This document shows positions 49,301 to 59,600 of a stretch of 64,000 nt of DNA, piece after piece. Made by a program: the position numbers and the translations under genes. Source of the stretch: Sulfitobacter noctilucae (GTDB lineage: Bacteria > Pseudomonadota > Alphaproteobacteria > Rhodobacterales > Rhodobacteraceae); assembly GCF_000622365.1 (NCBI RefSeq), contig NZ_JASC01000014.1:434001-498000 (forward strand), written 5' to 3'. The notes under the pieces are model-generated. The model did not search any database. It saw only the letters and a list, made by a program, of their open reading frames with translations, and was not told the DNA's origin. Numbering within the stretch: position 1 is the stretch's first letter; every line of letters starts with the position of its first letter.

Positions 49301-50920
49301 ATGCCTCAATCACACGTTTACCAAAACATCGCACGCGCTGTAGCTGCCCACAAAGTCGACACCATGTTCGGCCTGATGGGCGATGCGAACCTCTTTATGG
49401 TCGATAGTTTCGTACGTGAGTGCGACGGACGCTTTGTGCCTGCCGCCTATGAAGGAGGCGGCGTGCTCATGGCGATGGCCTTTGCACACGTCACCGGTAA
49501 GGTCGGGGTAGCCACGGTGACCCACGGTCCTGCGGTCACAAACTGCATTACCGCCCTGACAGAAGGGGTGCGCGGGCACCTGCCTGTGGTTCTGCTTGCT
49601 GGCGACACGCCGCAGGACAACCCGCGTCACTTACAAAGTATCGACCAGCGCGAATTGGTCAAGACCACGGGCGCAGGCTTCGAACAGCTTCGCTCACCCG
49701 CAACGGTCGCAATGGATGTCGCCCGCGCATTCTACCGCGCTCAGGTGGAAAGACGGCCCATCGTGTTGAACATGCCCGCCGATTTCATGTGGCAGGAAGC
49801 AGATTTTGATCCGAAGGTTCTGAATGTCTTTACCGATCCCGGCGATGTGGCTGAAGGCGACACATTGGATCAGGCCATCGGTATGATCGCTTCTGCGCGG
49901 CGGCCGCTGATCCTTGCCGGCAGCGGTGCGATCAATGCACGCGACGAAATCATCGCGCTGGCCGACCGGTTGGAAGCACCACTGGCAACCACGTTGATGG
50001 CAAAGGGCTTGTTTAACGATCACCCCTATAACATTGATATTTTTGGCACTTTGTCGACACCTGCTGCGTACGATCTGATGGGGCAGGCCGATTGCATCAT
50101 CTGTTTCGGCACGGGGCTGCATGACTTTACCACGGACCGGGGCAAGTTGATGAAGGACAAGCGGATCGTCCAGATTGATACGGAGCCCACGGCAATCGGC
50201 GGCACATTGCATCCTGATGCGGCATTGATCGCCGACGCGGGCCATACGGCCAAAACGATTCTCTATTGGCTGGACGAGGCTGAAATCGCAGGCAGCGGCT
50301 TTACCCGTGACCTTGATATCGACGTGCTGACGGCTCATCCGGTCGGCCCTAAAACGACGTCGGAAGGCTGCATCAACTACGTCGAGGCGCTTCAGTTCAT
50401 GGAAGAGGCCCTGCCGAAAGATCGCGTGCTGGCCACGGATGGGGGCCGCTTTATGACAGAGGTTTGGTGCCGTATGTCAGTGCCAGACCCGCGGCATTTT
50501 GTGGCGACAGTCGGTTTCGGCTCCATTGGTTTGGGCCTGCAGGAAGCTATCGGCGCGGGGGTGGCCTATCCGGACAAGCCCGTCGTGCTGTTTTCCGGCG
50601 ACGGCGGGTTCATGATGGGGGGCATCAACGAATTCAACACGGCTGTGCGCCTGGGCCTTGATCTGATCGTGGTGATCGCGAATGATTCTGCCTATGGGGC
50701 CGAACATATCCAGTTTCTGGATCGCAAAATGGACCCGAGCCTGTCCGAATTCCATTGGCCGAGCTTTGCCGCTGTCGGCACAGCCTTGGGTGGCACGGGG
50801 ATCGAGGTCCGCTCGATGGATGAGCTGAAAGCAGCGATGGATCAGGTGCAGACCCGCAAGGGGCCGATGTTGATCGAACTCAAACTGGACCCGAACGACG
50901 TGCCACGCATGCGGGCGTGA
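49301..50920 (+). CDS. Thiamine diphosphate enzyme of the acetolactate synthase type
   Basis: Protein of 539 residues with three ThDP domains. The Glu that activates ThDP is in AAYEGGGVLMA (about 50). The central domain is Rossmann-like, and the ThDP/Mg motif GDGGFMMGG...NDSAYG (about 427-462) is in the last domain. Relatives include acetolactate synthase, benzoylformate decarboxylase and sulfoacetaldehyde acetyltransferase; the exact reaction is not clear. No regulatory subunit gene follows, so a catabolic role is more likely than branched-chain amino acid synthesis. GGAG precedes the ATG at 49301. Confidence 0.87.
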   Translation: MPQSHVYQNIARAVAAHKVDTMFGLMGDANLFMVDSFVRECDGRFVPAAYEGGGVLMAMAFAHVTGKVGVATVTHGPAVTNCITALTEGVRGHLPVVLLAGDTPQDNPRHLQSIDQRELVKTTGAGFEQLRSPATVAMDVARAFYRAQVERRPIVLNMPADFMWQEADFDPKVLNVFTDPGDVAEGDTLDQAIGMIASARRPLILAGSGAINARDEIIALADRLEAPLATTLMAKGLFNDHPYNIDIFGTLSTPAAYDLMGQADCIICFGTGLHDFTTDRGKLMKDKRIVQIDTEPTAIGGTLHPDAALIADAGHTAKTILYWLDEAEIAGSGFTRDLDIDVLTAHPVGPKTTSEGCINYVEALQFMEEALPKDRVLATDGGRFMTEVWCRMSVPDPRHFVATVGFGSIGLGLQEAIGAGVAYPDKPVVLFSGDGGFMMGGINEFNTAVRLGLDLIVVIANDSAYGAEHIQFLDRKMDPSLSEFHWPSFAAVGTALGGTGIEVRSMDELKAAMDQVQTRKGPMLIELKLDPNDVPRMRA

Positions 50921-51601
50921 TTACAGCGGCTGTACCGCGTAGGGTGTGACATCGCTGCCGAAGGTCTGAACGAACTGCTCGCGCAGCGCCAGATCGAGAT
51001 CGTCCATCGTGACCGGCAGTCCCAGATCGACCAGAGATGTCACCCCGTGGTCGCTGATGCCGCAGGGCACGATGCCGCCAAAGTGGCTTAGATCAGGTTC
51101 CACATTGATGCTGATGCCGTGAAAGCTGATCCATTTGCGCAACCGGATGCCGATGGCGGCGATTTTGTCCTCGGCGGGGCTGCCATCAGGCTGCGGCGGC
51201 TTTTCGGGCCGCTGCACCCAGACCCCCACGCGGCCGTCACGCAGTTCGCCACGCAGGTTGAATTGATCGAGCGTCGCAATCACCCAAGCCTCCAGATCAC
51301 GCACAAAACACCGCACGTCACGGCCACGCTTGGCCACATCCAATAGAACATAAGCGACCCGCTGCCCCGGTCCGTGATAGGTATATTGCCCACCGCGTTT
51401 GGTATCATAAACGGGGAAACGGTCCGCATCTGTCAGGTCCACCGCCCGCGCCGAGGTGCCAGCGGTATAAAGCGGCGGATGTTCTACGAGCCAGATGCAT
51501 TCGGGCGCGTCACCAGCGGCAATCGCGGCCACCCGCGCCTCCATCCAGGCTTCGGCTGTGCGGTAATCCGTCAGCCCGTCTGTTGTGATCCAATCCACCA
51601 T
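50921..51601 (-). CDS. lipB: Lipoyl(octanoyl) transferase
   Basis: Protein of 226 residues. Motif [11 protein letters not shown] (about 70-80), the catalytic Lys in DKIAAIGIR (about 146-154) and the nucleophile Cys in [15 protein letters not shown] (about 175-189) are all present. It moves octanoyl from acyl carrier protein to lipoyl domains of 2-oxoacid dehydrogenases. The stop touches the ThDP enzyme stop in convergent layout. Confidence 0.96.
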   Translation of the reverse strand: MVDWITTDGLTDYRTAEAWMEARVAAIAAGDAPECIWLVEHPPLYTAGTSARAVDLTDADRFPVYDTKRGGQYTYHGPGQRVAYVLLDVAKRGRDVRCFVRDLEAWVIATLDQFNLRGELRDGRVGVWVQRPEKPPQPDGSPAEDKIAAIGIRLRKWISFHGISINVEPDLSHFGGIVPCGISDHGVTSLVDLGLPVTMDDLDLALREQFVQTFGSDVTPYAVQPL

Positions 51602-51653
51602 ACAGGCGATGTAGCGGCCCTATGATCCAGCAGCAAGGTCTGGTGCGTCCCTC

Positions 51654-52037
51654 TCAACCCACGGTGAAAACACTTTGCGGCGGCAGGTTGCGCGGCACAC
51701 CGCGACAATAGCCGGGCAATTCGATCCGGTAGCGCAGCCAGCGTCGCGCGATTATACGTCTGCGCGACACACAAACCTTGGCACCCTTCTGGATAGGGAT
51801 CAACCGGTCCCCGGTTTGCAAGACCCGTAGCCGTTCGGGTGTTTCAAATAGCACCATCCGGTGCGACGCATCCCGACCCGCCATTGTGTCCACGTCCAAC
51901 ACCTCTGCCCAGCGGTACTCCACGCTGAGCAGGAGGCCATGGAGCGCAATTGTTAAAGCGACAAACATGCCCACCGCCGCCAGGCTTTGGACCCGGCGGG
52001 GCGCATCTGATCGTGTCTTTGCGGTGCTGCCCTGCAT
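51654..52037 (-). CDS. Small membrane-anchored protein, function unknown
   Basis: Protein of 127 residues with one N-terminal membrane span (LAAVGMFVALTIALHGLLLS, about 19-38) and a basic soluble part with strands (HRMVLFETPERLRVL, CVSRRRIIARRWLRY). The tail is likely outside the membrane. It is on the lipB strand but separated by 52 nt. The family is not recognised. Confidence 0.6.
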   Translation of the reverse strand: MQGSTAKTRSDAPRRVQSLAAVGMFVALTIALHGLLLSVEYRWAEVLDVDTMAGRDASHRMVLFETPERLRVLQTGDRLIPIQKGAKVCVSRRRIIARRWLRYRIELPGYCRGVPRNLPPQSVFTVG

Positions 52038-52107
52038 GATCGCCCCTTCTTTCGGGCGCTACCCTGCAGGATCACTTAGGCGATATAAAGACGGTATTCG
52101 GAGGCGT

Positions 52108-52779
52108 TCAGGCGGCTTCGAGTTCTTCCATCACCTTGGTCAGCATCTGCACATAAGCGTCGACCCCTTGCGCACCGGTCACCAGATACCTTCCGCCAAA
52201 GACCATCGATGGTACACCCGATATGCCCCGCGAGGTCCAGAATTGTTCGTGCGCACGCGTTTCTTCTGCGCGGCTCTGACTGTCTAGAAGGCCGCGGGCC
52301 TCCGTTGCATCAAGACCCGTTGCATCTGCGATATCCACCAGCACGTCATAATCCGAAACATCCCGTCCTTGGGTGAAATGTGCATCGAACAGCGCCATTT
52401 TGAGAGGATGCTGCAATCCTTGCTCCTGCGCCCGACCCAAGAGCTGATGTGCGGCAAAGCTGTTCACGATCTTGCTGTCTGCGGTGAAGTTGAAGTCAAA
52501 GCCAAGTTCTTTGCCAACCTGCACAAGATGGGCGCGGTTCTGATTCGATTGCTCGGCGGTGCTGCCGTATTTCTCCATGATATGCTCGCGCACATTCTGC
52601 CCCTCTGGCGGCATCTCCGGGTTCAGCTCGAAGGGATGCCAGCGGATGAAGGCACCAAGTTTGAGCGTTGCAAGCGCCTGTTCCAGCTGCTTGTAGCCCA
52701 CGATGCACCACGGGCACATGATGTCCGAGACGATGTCGATTTGCAGGGCAGGGGCCTCGATGGGCTGCGTCGAAGACAT
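52108..52779 (-). CDS. DsbA-family (FrnE-like) thiol oxidoreductase
   Basis: Protein of 223 residues, thioredoxin fold with a helical insert. The redox motif CPWC (22-25) is in SDIMCPWCIVGYK, and the cis-Pro loop is GISGVPSMVFGGRY (about 186-199). There is no signal peptide, so unlike DsbA it acts in the cytosol, as FrnE proteins do. It handles dithiols or disulfides, with a possible stress role. Confidence 0.9.
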   Translation of the reverse strand: MSSTQPIEAPALQIDIVSDIMCPWCIVGYKQLEQALATLKLGAFIRWHPFELNPEMPPEGQNVREHIMEKYGSTAEQSNQNRAHLVQVGKELGFDFNFTADSKIVNSFAAHQLLGRAQEQGLQHPLKMALFDAHFTQGRDVSDYDVLVDIADATGLDATEARGLLDSQSRAEETRAHEQFWTSRGISGVPSMVFGGRYLVTGAQGVDAYVQMLTKVMEELEAA

Positions 52780-52937
52780 GGCGGATCCTTTCGTGTGTCA
52801 GGTGCTCTATGTCGTCCTTTGACACGTCTGTTACAACCTTGGCTGCAAAAAAGACCAAGGATTCATTTTGGCGCGCATAATTCATGTGCTAGCGTTTTCG
52901 CCAATATAATGAATCACTTTTTGCCGGAGACCCTAAA

Positions 52938-54299
52938 ATGCATTTCAAATCCATCACCGGTGCCGTTCTGGGCGCCTCGCTAATCATCATTCCCGTCGAA
53001 CGCGCCCAAGCGGACGCGGGCGATTTCATCGCCGGTGCCATCATCGGCGGTATCGTCGGGGCCAATGCGAAGAAACAGAAGCGCACCTATAAAAAGAGGG
53101 TATACAAGAAGAAGACGTACCGCCCGCGCATTCCAGCCACGCAGGAAGGCCGCAATATTCAGGCATCGCTGAACTACTTCGGCTTCAATGCAGGTAGCGT
53201 TGATGGCCAGTTGGGCCAAAAGACCCGCAACGCGGTTTCCCAGTATCAGGCCTATCTCGGCTATCCCGTGACAGGCCAACTTTCTGCGTTTGAACAGAAC
53301 CTGCTGACCTCCAGCTATAACCGTGCGCAGGCGGGCGGTTATGCCGTTCAGCAGCAGGTCGCCGCGACCCCGGACGGCACGCGCGGTCTGCTGAAAACAT
53401 ATCGAGCCGAGATGGCAGGCCAGTCGCCTGCAGGCAATGCGGCACCCCAAACCACCATCGTGGTCGCGCCTCAGCCCGCACCGATGCCTGTGGCACCTCA
53501 GCCCGCGCCGGGTACAACCACCGTTGCCGCTGCTACAGCACCGCTCGGCGGGGCAGCTGCTTTGGCGACAGCCGTGGCACCCGCAGCCGGCTTGCCCAGC
53601 TTTATGGGCGCAGGCTCTCAAGCCTCGCTTGCTTCCCATTGCAATACGGTATCACTGATCACCAATACCAATGGCGGTTTCACCACACTGGCCAGCATGG
53701 CCGACCCCAATGTCGCGCTCAACGAACAGTTCTGCCTTGCGCGCACCTATGCGATTGCCAAGTCCGAAGAGCTGGTCGGCCAGATCCAGGGCTTCACCCC
53801 CGATCAGATCGCCGCGCAATGCGAAGGTTTCGGCCCCGCGATGAAAGACTTTGTGTCCTCGCTCTCGCTGAAATCCCGTGATGCGGTGGTGGCTGATGTG
53901 TCCTCCTTCATCCTGACCACGGGCATGTCCCCCGCCCAACTGGGCGGCACGGCGCGGATCTGCCTCGGCGTGGGGTACCGCACCGATAATATGGACGTGG
54001 CGGTCGGCTCTGCCCTGCTGCTCTATACAATGGGCGAAGGTGTTTATGGCGAGCTGATGGGCCATCACCTGGGTCAGGGCTTTGGCACCGCGAAACGTGC
54101 CGACATGGCGCAGGATTGGTATGCAGCTGGCCTCACAGCTGTCGATACCGGGGCGGCGGCGGTCTTTGTGCCGGGTCAGCCCGAACGGACCGAACTCATT
54201 CGTGCCGCGACCCAGCGTACCGCTGGTGCGCCCGCGGGCCTGCCCAAGCCGCAAGCCGCCTCCGTAGGGGGACTGCCGACCTTTTCGGTCACAGAATAA
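52938..54299 (+). CDS. Exported peptidoglycan-binding domain protein
   Basis: Protein of 453 residues with a signal peptide (cleavage near AQA at about 25), a Lys/Arg-rich stretch (KKQKRTYKKRVYKKKTYRP), and a PG-binding-1 domain (QASLNYFGFNAGSVDGQLGQ, about 75-120). After a Pro/Ala-rich linker (about 165-210) comes a conserved-looking helical domain with several Cys. It should act in the periplasm and hold onto the wall. The precise role is unknown. A strong terminator follows. Confidence 0.82.
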   Translation: MHFKSITGAVLGASLIIIPVERAQADAGDFIAGAIIGGIVGANAKKQKRTYKKRVYKKKTYRPRIPATQEGRNIQASLNYFGFNAGSVDGQLGQKTRNAVSQYQAYLGYPVTGQLSAFEQNLLTSSYNRAQAGGYAVQQQVAATPDGTRGLLKTYRAEMAGQSPAGNAAPQTTIVVAPQPAPMPVAPQPAPGTTTVAAATAPLGGAAALATAVAPAAGLPSFMGAGSQASLASHCNTVSLITNTNGGFTTLASMADPNVALNEQFCLARTYAIAKSEELVGQIQGFTPDQIAAQCEGFGPAMKDFVSSLSLKSRDAVVADVSSFILTTGMSPAQLGGTARICLGVGYRTDNMDVAVGSALLLYTMGEGVYGELMGHHLGQGFGTAKRADMAQDWYAAGLTAVDTGAAAVFVPGQPERTELIRAATQRTAGAPAGLPKPQAASVGGLPTFSVTE

Positions 54300-54327
54300 C
54301 GCGATTTTAACGCAATCCTAGACCAAG

Positions 54328-54357
54328 CCCCGGTGCCCAAGCGCACCGGGGTTTTTT
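54328..54357 (+). terminator. Rho-independent terminator
   Basis: CCCCGGTGC (54328-54336) and GCACCGGGG (54343-54351) form a perfect 9-bp stem with a 6-nt loop, followed by six T. It follows the PG-binding gene and precedes tRNA-Leu. Confidence 0.93.
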
Positions 54358-54420
54358 GTTGCAGTTTTCCTCTTCACAAGCACGAATTTCCCCGCTACAC
54401 CGCGCAAACCAACATGGCTT

Positions 54421-54506
54421 GCGGTCGTGGCGGAATGGTAGACGCGCAGCGTTGAGGTCGCTGTGGGGTAACACCCGTGAGAGTTCGAGTCTCTCCGACC
54501 GCACCA
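54421..54506 (+). tRNA. tRNA-Leu (GAG anticodon)
   Basis: An 86-nt class II tRNA with CCA encoded. The acceptor stem is GCGGTCG with CGACCGC, the anticodon loop TTGAGGT holds GAG, and there is a long variable arm and the T loop TTCGAGT. Confidence 0.97.
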
Positions 54507-54849
54507 CTGGTTCTTGCGCAGCAAGGTGCCGGAACTCCCTTATTCCTTATGTGATAAGTCGCTCACAGAGAGTGACGCTCAGCAGCGTCCTGCTTTGCCT
54601 TCTGTTCTGTAATTGCACTGACGACACCGAGGCTTTTGCGCCCTGATGCGCATGATCTGTCTTCGGTTTCCCGCGGGCATGACTTGGTCACCATGCCAGC
54701 CGCACCATCACGTTTCCGCTCAGATTAAACCTGTGTTTGCGCTTCATAGTGACTTTACTGTACACCGAGCTAACTGAGTTAATCAGACCCAATCGACAGG
54801 AAAGATCGCGAAAAATCGTGGCATCTGGTCGCAACGGAAGGGTAGCGGT
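54507..54849. other. Intergenic region before tamA, no gene seen
   Basis: About 340 bp between tRNA-Leu and tamA. It should contain the tamA promoter. No ORF with a ribosome site and no clear hairpin with a T-run was found. Confidence 0.5.
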
Positions 54850-56667
54850 GTGCGAGTGATGGCAGAGCAGGGGCTTTTGCGTTGGATTTCAGCTGGGGCG
54901 GTTACCGCTGCCTTATGCTGGCCCGTTATTATGAACGCGGCAGAGGTTACTCTGACAGGCGTTTCAGAAGATAGCGATCTTTATGGCACGCTGTCTGGCG
55001 GTTCCCTGCTGATAGAACAGACCAGCCTTGAAGAAACCCCGTCGACGCAAGAAGTCGTCGCGGCCGCGCAAGCGGATTACGGGCGGCTGCTGGCTGTGCT
55101 TTATGACCAGGGATACTTTGGTCCGGTCATCAAGATTACATTGGACGGTATTGACGCGGCGGCCATCCCGCCGGTGCAGCCTCCGAACGCAATTGATCGC
55201 GCGGTCATTACCGTTGATACCGGTCCTCTGTTCCGCTTCGGCACTGCGCAGATCGCCCCTGTCGCACCGGATACTGAACTGCCCGAAGAATTCGCCACGG
55301 GCCAGACTGCAAGTCTGAGCGTGCTCAAAGATGCGGTGTCCAGCGGGATCGACGGTTGGCGGGCGCAGGGTCATGCCAAGGCGGATTTGGAAAGCCAACA
55401 GCTGACGGCGCGGCATCAGGATCGCACGATCAATGCAGAATTGCGGCTGGCACCGGGGCCGCGTTTGCGGTTCGGACCTTTGCAGGTCACCGGCAACAGC
55501 GCCGTCAGAACAGACCGTATTCTGGACATTGCTGGCCTGCCCACAGGCGAAATATTCGATCCGCGTGAATTGCGGTTGGCCGCCACTAGGTTGCGCCGCA
55601 CAGGGGCGTTCAGCTCAGTGGCATTGCTAGAGCCCGACAGGATCGGCCCAAACCAGACGCTTGATATCACCGCGCAATTGACCGAAGCCAAGCCGCGCCG
55701 CTTTGGCTTTGGTGCGGAACTTGGATCGCTCGAAGGGCTTACGCTCAGTGCATTCTGGCTGCACCGCAATCTGCTGGGCGGGGCAGAACGTCTGCGGATT
55801 GAAGGCGAGATCAAAGGCATCGGCGGCAATTCAGGCGGAGAAGACTACCGACTTTCGGGTCGTTTTGAACGCCCCGCGACCTTTAATGAAGACACCGATT
55901 TCTATGCCCTTGCGCAGATCGAACAACTGGATGAGGTAAACTATTTCTCTCGCCAGCTTGACCTTGAGGCCGGGATCGAAAGGATCGCCAATGAAAACCG
56001 CACCTACACATTGGGTCTGGGGTTGCGCACGGCCGAGACACGGGATGCCTTTGGCGAGAACCGTTATACCCTGCTGACACTGCCGCTTAGCGCGCAGTTT
56101 GATTATCGCGACAACCGGCTTGATGCTAAAAACGGCTATTATCTGAACGCCAGTCTCACGCCTTTCCTGGCCGTGAGCGGGTCGGACAATGGCCTGCGTA
56201 CCTATGTGGATGCACGGGCGTACCGCACCTTTGGTGAAGCCCGTCCCGTGACCTTTGCGCTGCGCGGGCAATTGGGGTCTGTGTACGGCCCGGACCTCAG
56301 CGAGGCTCCTGCGGACTATCTTTTCTACTCGGGCGGTGGTGGCACGGTGCGGGGCCAACCGTACCAGACACTTGGCGTGGATCTGAGCAACGATCAGACC
56401 GTTGGCGGACGCAGCTTTGTGGCGGTATCGGCAGAGGCGCGGATCATGGTCACCCAGAGCATTGGCGTGGTCGGCTTTGTCGATGGGGGGTATGTCGGGT
56501 CAGAGGAATTCTATGACGGGTCCGGCGTCTGGCATTCTGGCGCAGGGATCGGGGTTCGGTATGATACCGGCATCGGCCCTATTCGTGTTGACCTTGCAGT
56601 GCCGACATCCGGTCCCGAAACCGACGAGAACTTTCAAGTCTACATCGGCATAGGGCAATCGTTTTGA
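54850..56667 (+). CDS. tamA: Outer-membrane translocation protein of the BamA/TamA family
   Basis: Protein of 605 residues. After a signal peptide come POTRA domains (about 35-285, for example RLRFGPLQVTGNSAVRTDRI), and then a 16-strand beta-barrel that contains FYSGGGGTVRGQPYQTLG (the lid-lock VRGF/Y-type motif) and ends with the outer-membrane Phe (GIGQSF). It works with TamB to insert outer-membrane proteins or carry lipids. The GTG at 54850 is used; ATG at 54859 is an alternative. Its stop overlaps the tamB start by one base. Confidence 0.92.
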   Translation: MRVMAEQGLLRWISAGAVTAALCWPVIMNAAEVTLTGVSEDSDLYGTLSGGSLLIEQTSLEETPSTQEVVAAAQADYGRLLAVLYDQGYFGPVIKITLDGIDAAAIPPVQPPNAIDRAVITVDTGPLFRFGTAQIAPVAPDTELPEEFATGQTASLSVLKDAVSSGIDGWRAQGHAKADLESQQLTARHQDRTINAELRLAPGPRLRFGPLQVTGNSAVRTDRILDIAGLPTGEIFDPRELRLAATRLRRTGAFSSVALLEPDRIGPNQTLDITAQLTEAKPRRFGFGAELGSLEGLTLSAFWLHRNLLGGAERLRIEGEIKGIGGNSGGEDYRLSGRFERPATFNEDTDFYALAQIEQLDEVNYFSRQLDLEAGIERIANENRTYTLGLGLRTAETRDAFGENRYTLLTLPLSAQFDYRDNRLDAKNGYYLNASLTPFLAVSGSDNGLRTYVDARAYRTFGEARPVTFALRGQLGSVYGPDLSEAPADYLFYSGGGGTVRGQPYQTLGVDLSNDQTVGGRSFVAVSAEARIMVTQSIGVVGFVDGGYVGSEEFYDGSGVWHSGAGIGVRYDTGIGPIRVDLAVPTSGPETDENFQVYIGIGQSF

Positions 56668-59600
56668 TGGGTTTACTGAAATCAGCCTTCGCAGCCTTGG
56701 CGCTTGTATTTTGCTCCTGTCTGGCAGCAGTCGCGCAAGAGAGCGAAGACAAAGGGTTTTTGACCCGCACGATCCAGGACGCGCTTAGCGGCGCAGGCCG
56801 GACGGTCAGCATTGACGGCTTTGCAGGCGCGCTCAGCTCGGCAGCACGGTTTGACCGGATGACGATAGCCGATGGCGAAGGTGTCTGGCTGACGCTTGAA
56901 GATGTGGTGCTGGACTGGAACCGCAGCGCCCTGTTGCGGGGACGGCTGGAGGTCGAAAGTCTGACTGCGCAGAAGCTTGATCTCCCGCGACTTCCCATCT
57001 CCGAAGGCGACCCGCTCCCCGATGCTGAGGCGACCCCCTTTAGTCTGCCTGATCTGCCTGTCTCTATCGAGATCACCGAGCTTGGCATCGAAGAGATCAA
57101 CCTTGGCGCACCCTTGCTAGGCGAGTCGGCCCAACTGACCGTGGCGGCGTCTGCGGTACTGAATGGCGAGCAAGCGGATATCGACCTGACCGCCAGCCGC
57201 ACCGACAGTAAACAGGGCGAGTTCATCCTGCGTGCAAATTTCGAGCGCAGCGATAGCTTGCTGGACGTGATGCTGCAATTAACTGAAGGCACCGAGGGAC
57301 TAGTCTCGCAGCTGCTCAACATCCCGGACCGGCCATCGGTGGCGCTCTCGGTCGAGGGCAGTGGACCTATTGATGATTTCACGGCGGACATTGCTTTGGA
57401 TACTGACGGCCAGCCCCGTCTTGCCGGACAGGTGATTCTCGGCACCCAGGACGCCCGCAGTGGGGGGGATACGCCCGACCGCCGTGTTCAGGCCGACATA
57501 GGCGGCGATATCACGGCCCTTCTTGCCCCCCGCTTTCGCGAGTTCTTCGGTGAAGATGTGCAGCTAAAGGCAGACGCCCTGCTGCAAAGCTCCGGCGCGG
57601 TGGACGTGAGCGCTTTTTCTCTGAATGCGCAGGCCGCCAATATCGAAGGCAGCGTAGCGTTGAATGCTGGCAAATGGCCGACCTTGATCGATATTACCGG
57701 ACGCATTGCCAATCCCGATGGCACCACCATTCTGCTGCCGGTCGGTGGTGAGGGGACCCAGGTGGAGGCGGTTGATCTGCGTGTGGATTACGATGCGTCG
57801 AGTAGCGACGCAATCGAGGCATTGTTTGATATTGCTGGTCTTTCGATGAGCGCTGGTGAAATTGAGCGTACCCAATTGAGCTTGGACGGCACATTGACTG
57901 GCGGCGAGAATGAGCCGGGAAAATTCAACGGCGACGTGGCCTTTGATCTTGCCGGGCTTGCCTTGCGCGATGCGGCTTTGGCCGAGGCCGCGGGCAATCA
58001 GATCACGGGCCGCACAACCCTTGCCTATATCACCGATCAGCCATTCCGGTTGAGCAATCTGGACCTGAGCGGCACGGACTTTGGCTTGACCGGCAACGCA
58101 GTGGTCGACGGGATCGAAACCGGTTTGCAAACCCAGCTTGATGCACAATTGCGAGCCACCGACATCAGCCGGTTCTCGGCTCTTGCGGGGCGCGAGTTGG
58201 ACGGCCAGACCGAATTGGCGCTCGAGGGCAGTATCGCCTTGCTGGCGGGGCAGTTCGATCTGGTGCTGAACGGGACGACACAGGATCTGGCGCTGGGCAT
58301 CGAACAGGCGGATGCGGTTCTGGCAGGACGCACCGAATTGAGCCTTGCCGCCCGCCGCGACGAAACAGGGACTTTCCTCCGCGATCTGGCGGTGGAGAAT
58401 GCAGCGCTTAGCCTGACGGGGGAGGCTGCATTGCGCACCGATGACAGTCAGGCGCAGGCCGACTTCCGGCTGAACGATATCGGCCTTGTGATGCCACAGT
58501 ACAGCGGCCCCGTCACGGTGTCTGCTACCGCAACTCAGGACGCGCGCGGTTGGAGCGTTGATGCCAGGACCGACGGCCCCTATGAGGCTGCGCTGACCGC
58601 ACAGGGGTTGGTGACCGGCCCGAATGCGGTTTTACGGTTCAGTGCAAATATTCCGGACGCCAAACCTTTTGCCGAGCAAATCGAAGGTCCCGTCACCGCC
58701 AATGGTACTCTGCGCAAGACCGAGGACGGTTGGCGTCTGGATACGGGGGCGACCGGCCCCTACGATGTGCAGGCGGCGATTGAAGGGCTTGTCACACCTG
58801 CCATCGACGTGAGCTTTAATCTCTCAATGCCCGATGTGCAGCCGCTTGTGCCACAGGTCAGCGGGCCGCTTCAGGCGCAGGGACAGTTGCGTCAGACCGA
58901 TCAGGGCTTTGTGGTGGATACAACCGCAACCGGTCCTTACGGATTGCGTGCCGCAGTTGACGGATTGGCCACCGGCCCCGACATGCAGCTCAATTTCGAT
59001 TTGTCCCTACCAAATGTCAGCCCCCTTGCACCGGGCATCAACGGGGCCTTGTCGGCCAGCGGCGATATCCGTCAGACCCCCGAGGGCATCATGGTAAATA
59101 CCACCGCCGATGGTCCCTATGGCGCCAAGGCTGCTGTGTCAGGATTGGCCACAGGGCCCGACATGCGTCTGTCTTTTGATGTTTCTGTTCCCAATGTCAG
59201 CCCCTTGGCACCCGGCATCTCTGGCCCGCTTTCGGCCAATGGTATTGTACGGCAGACCTCAGATGGCATCATGCTTGAGACAACGGCGAGCGGCCCCTAC
59301 AGCGCCCGCGCCGCAGTCGAAGGTCTGGTGACCGGACCGCAGGCCAATGTGACATTTACGGCCGATATGCCCAACATCGGGGCGCTGGTCGACAATATCA
59401 GTGGCCCCCTCAGCATCGCAGGGTCGGCCCGACGTCAGGGCAGCGGATTTCAGGTCAGTACCGATGTTGACGGCCCGTCGGGCACACGCGCGCAGGTGTC
59501 AGGCACGATTGACCCCGGCGGGCAATTGAACCTCGATGTCGATGGGTCGGCCCCTTTAGGTCTGGCCCGACCATTTCTGGAACCCCGTGATCTACAGGGG

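Noticed and set aside
57564..58148. Long antisense frames within tamB, tamA, acs and metY
   Set aside because: They follow from the codon bias of GC-rich genes on the other strand; the sense frames carry complete family motifs.
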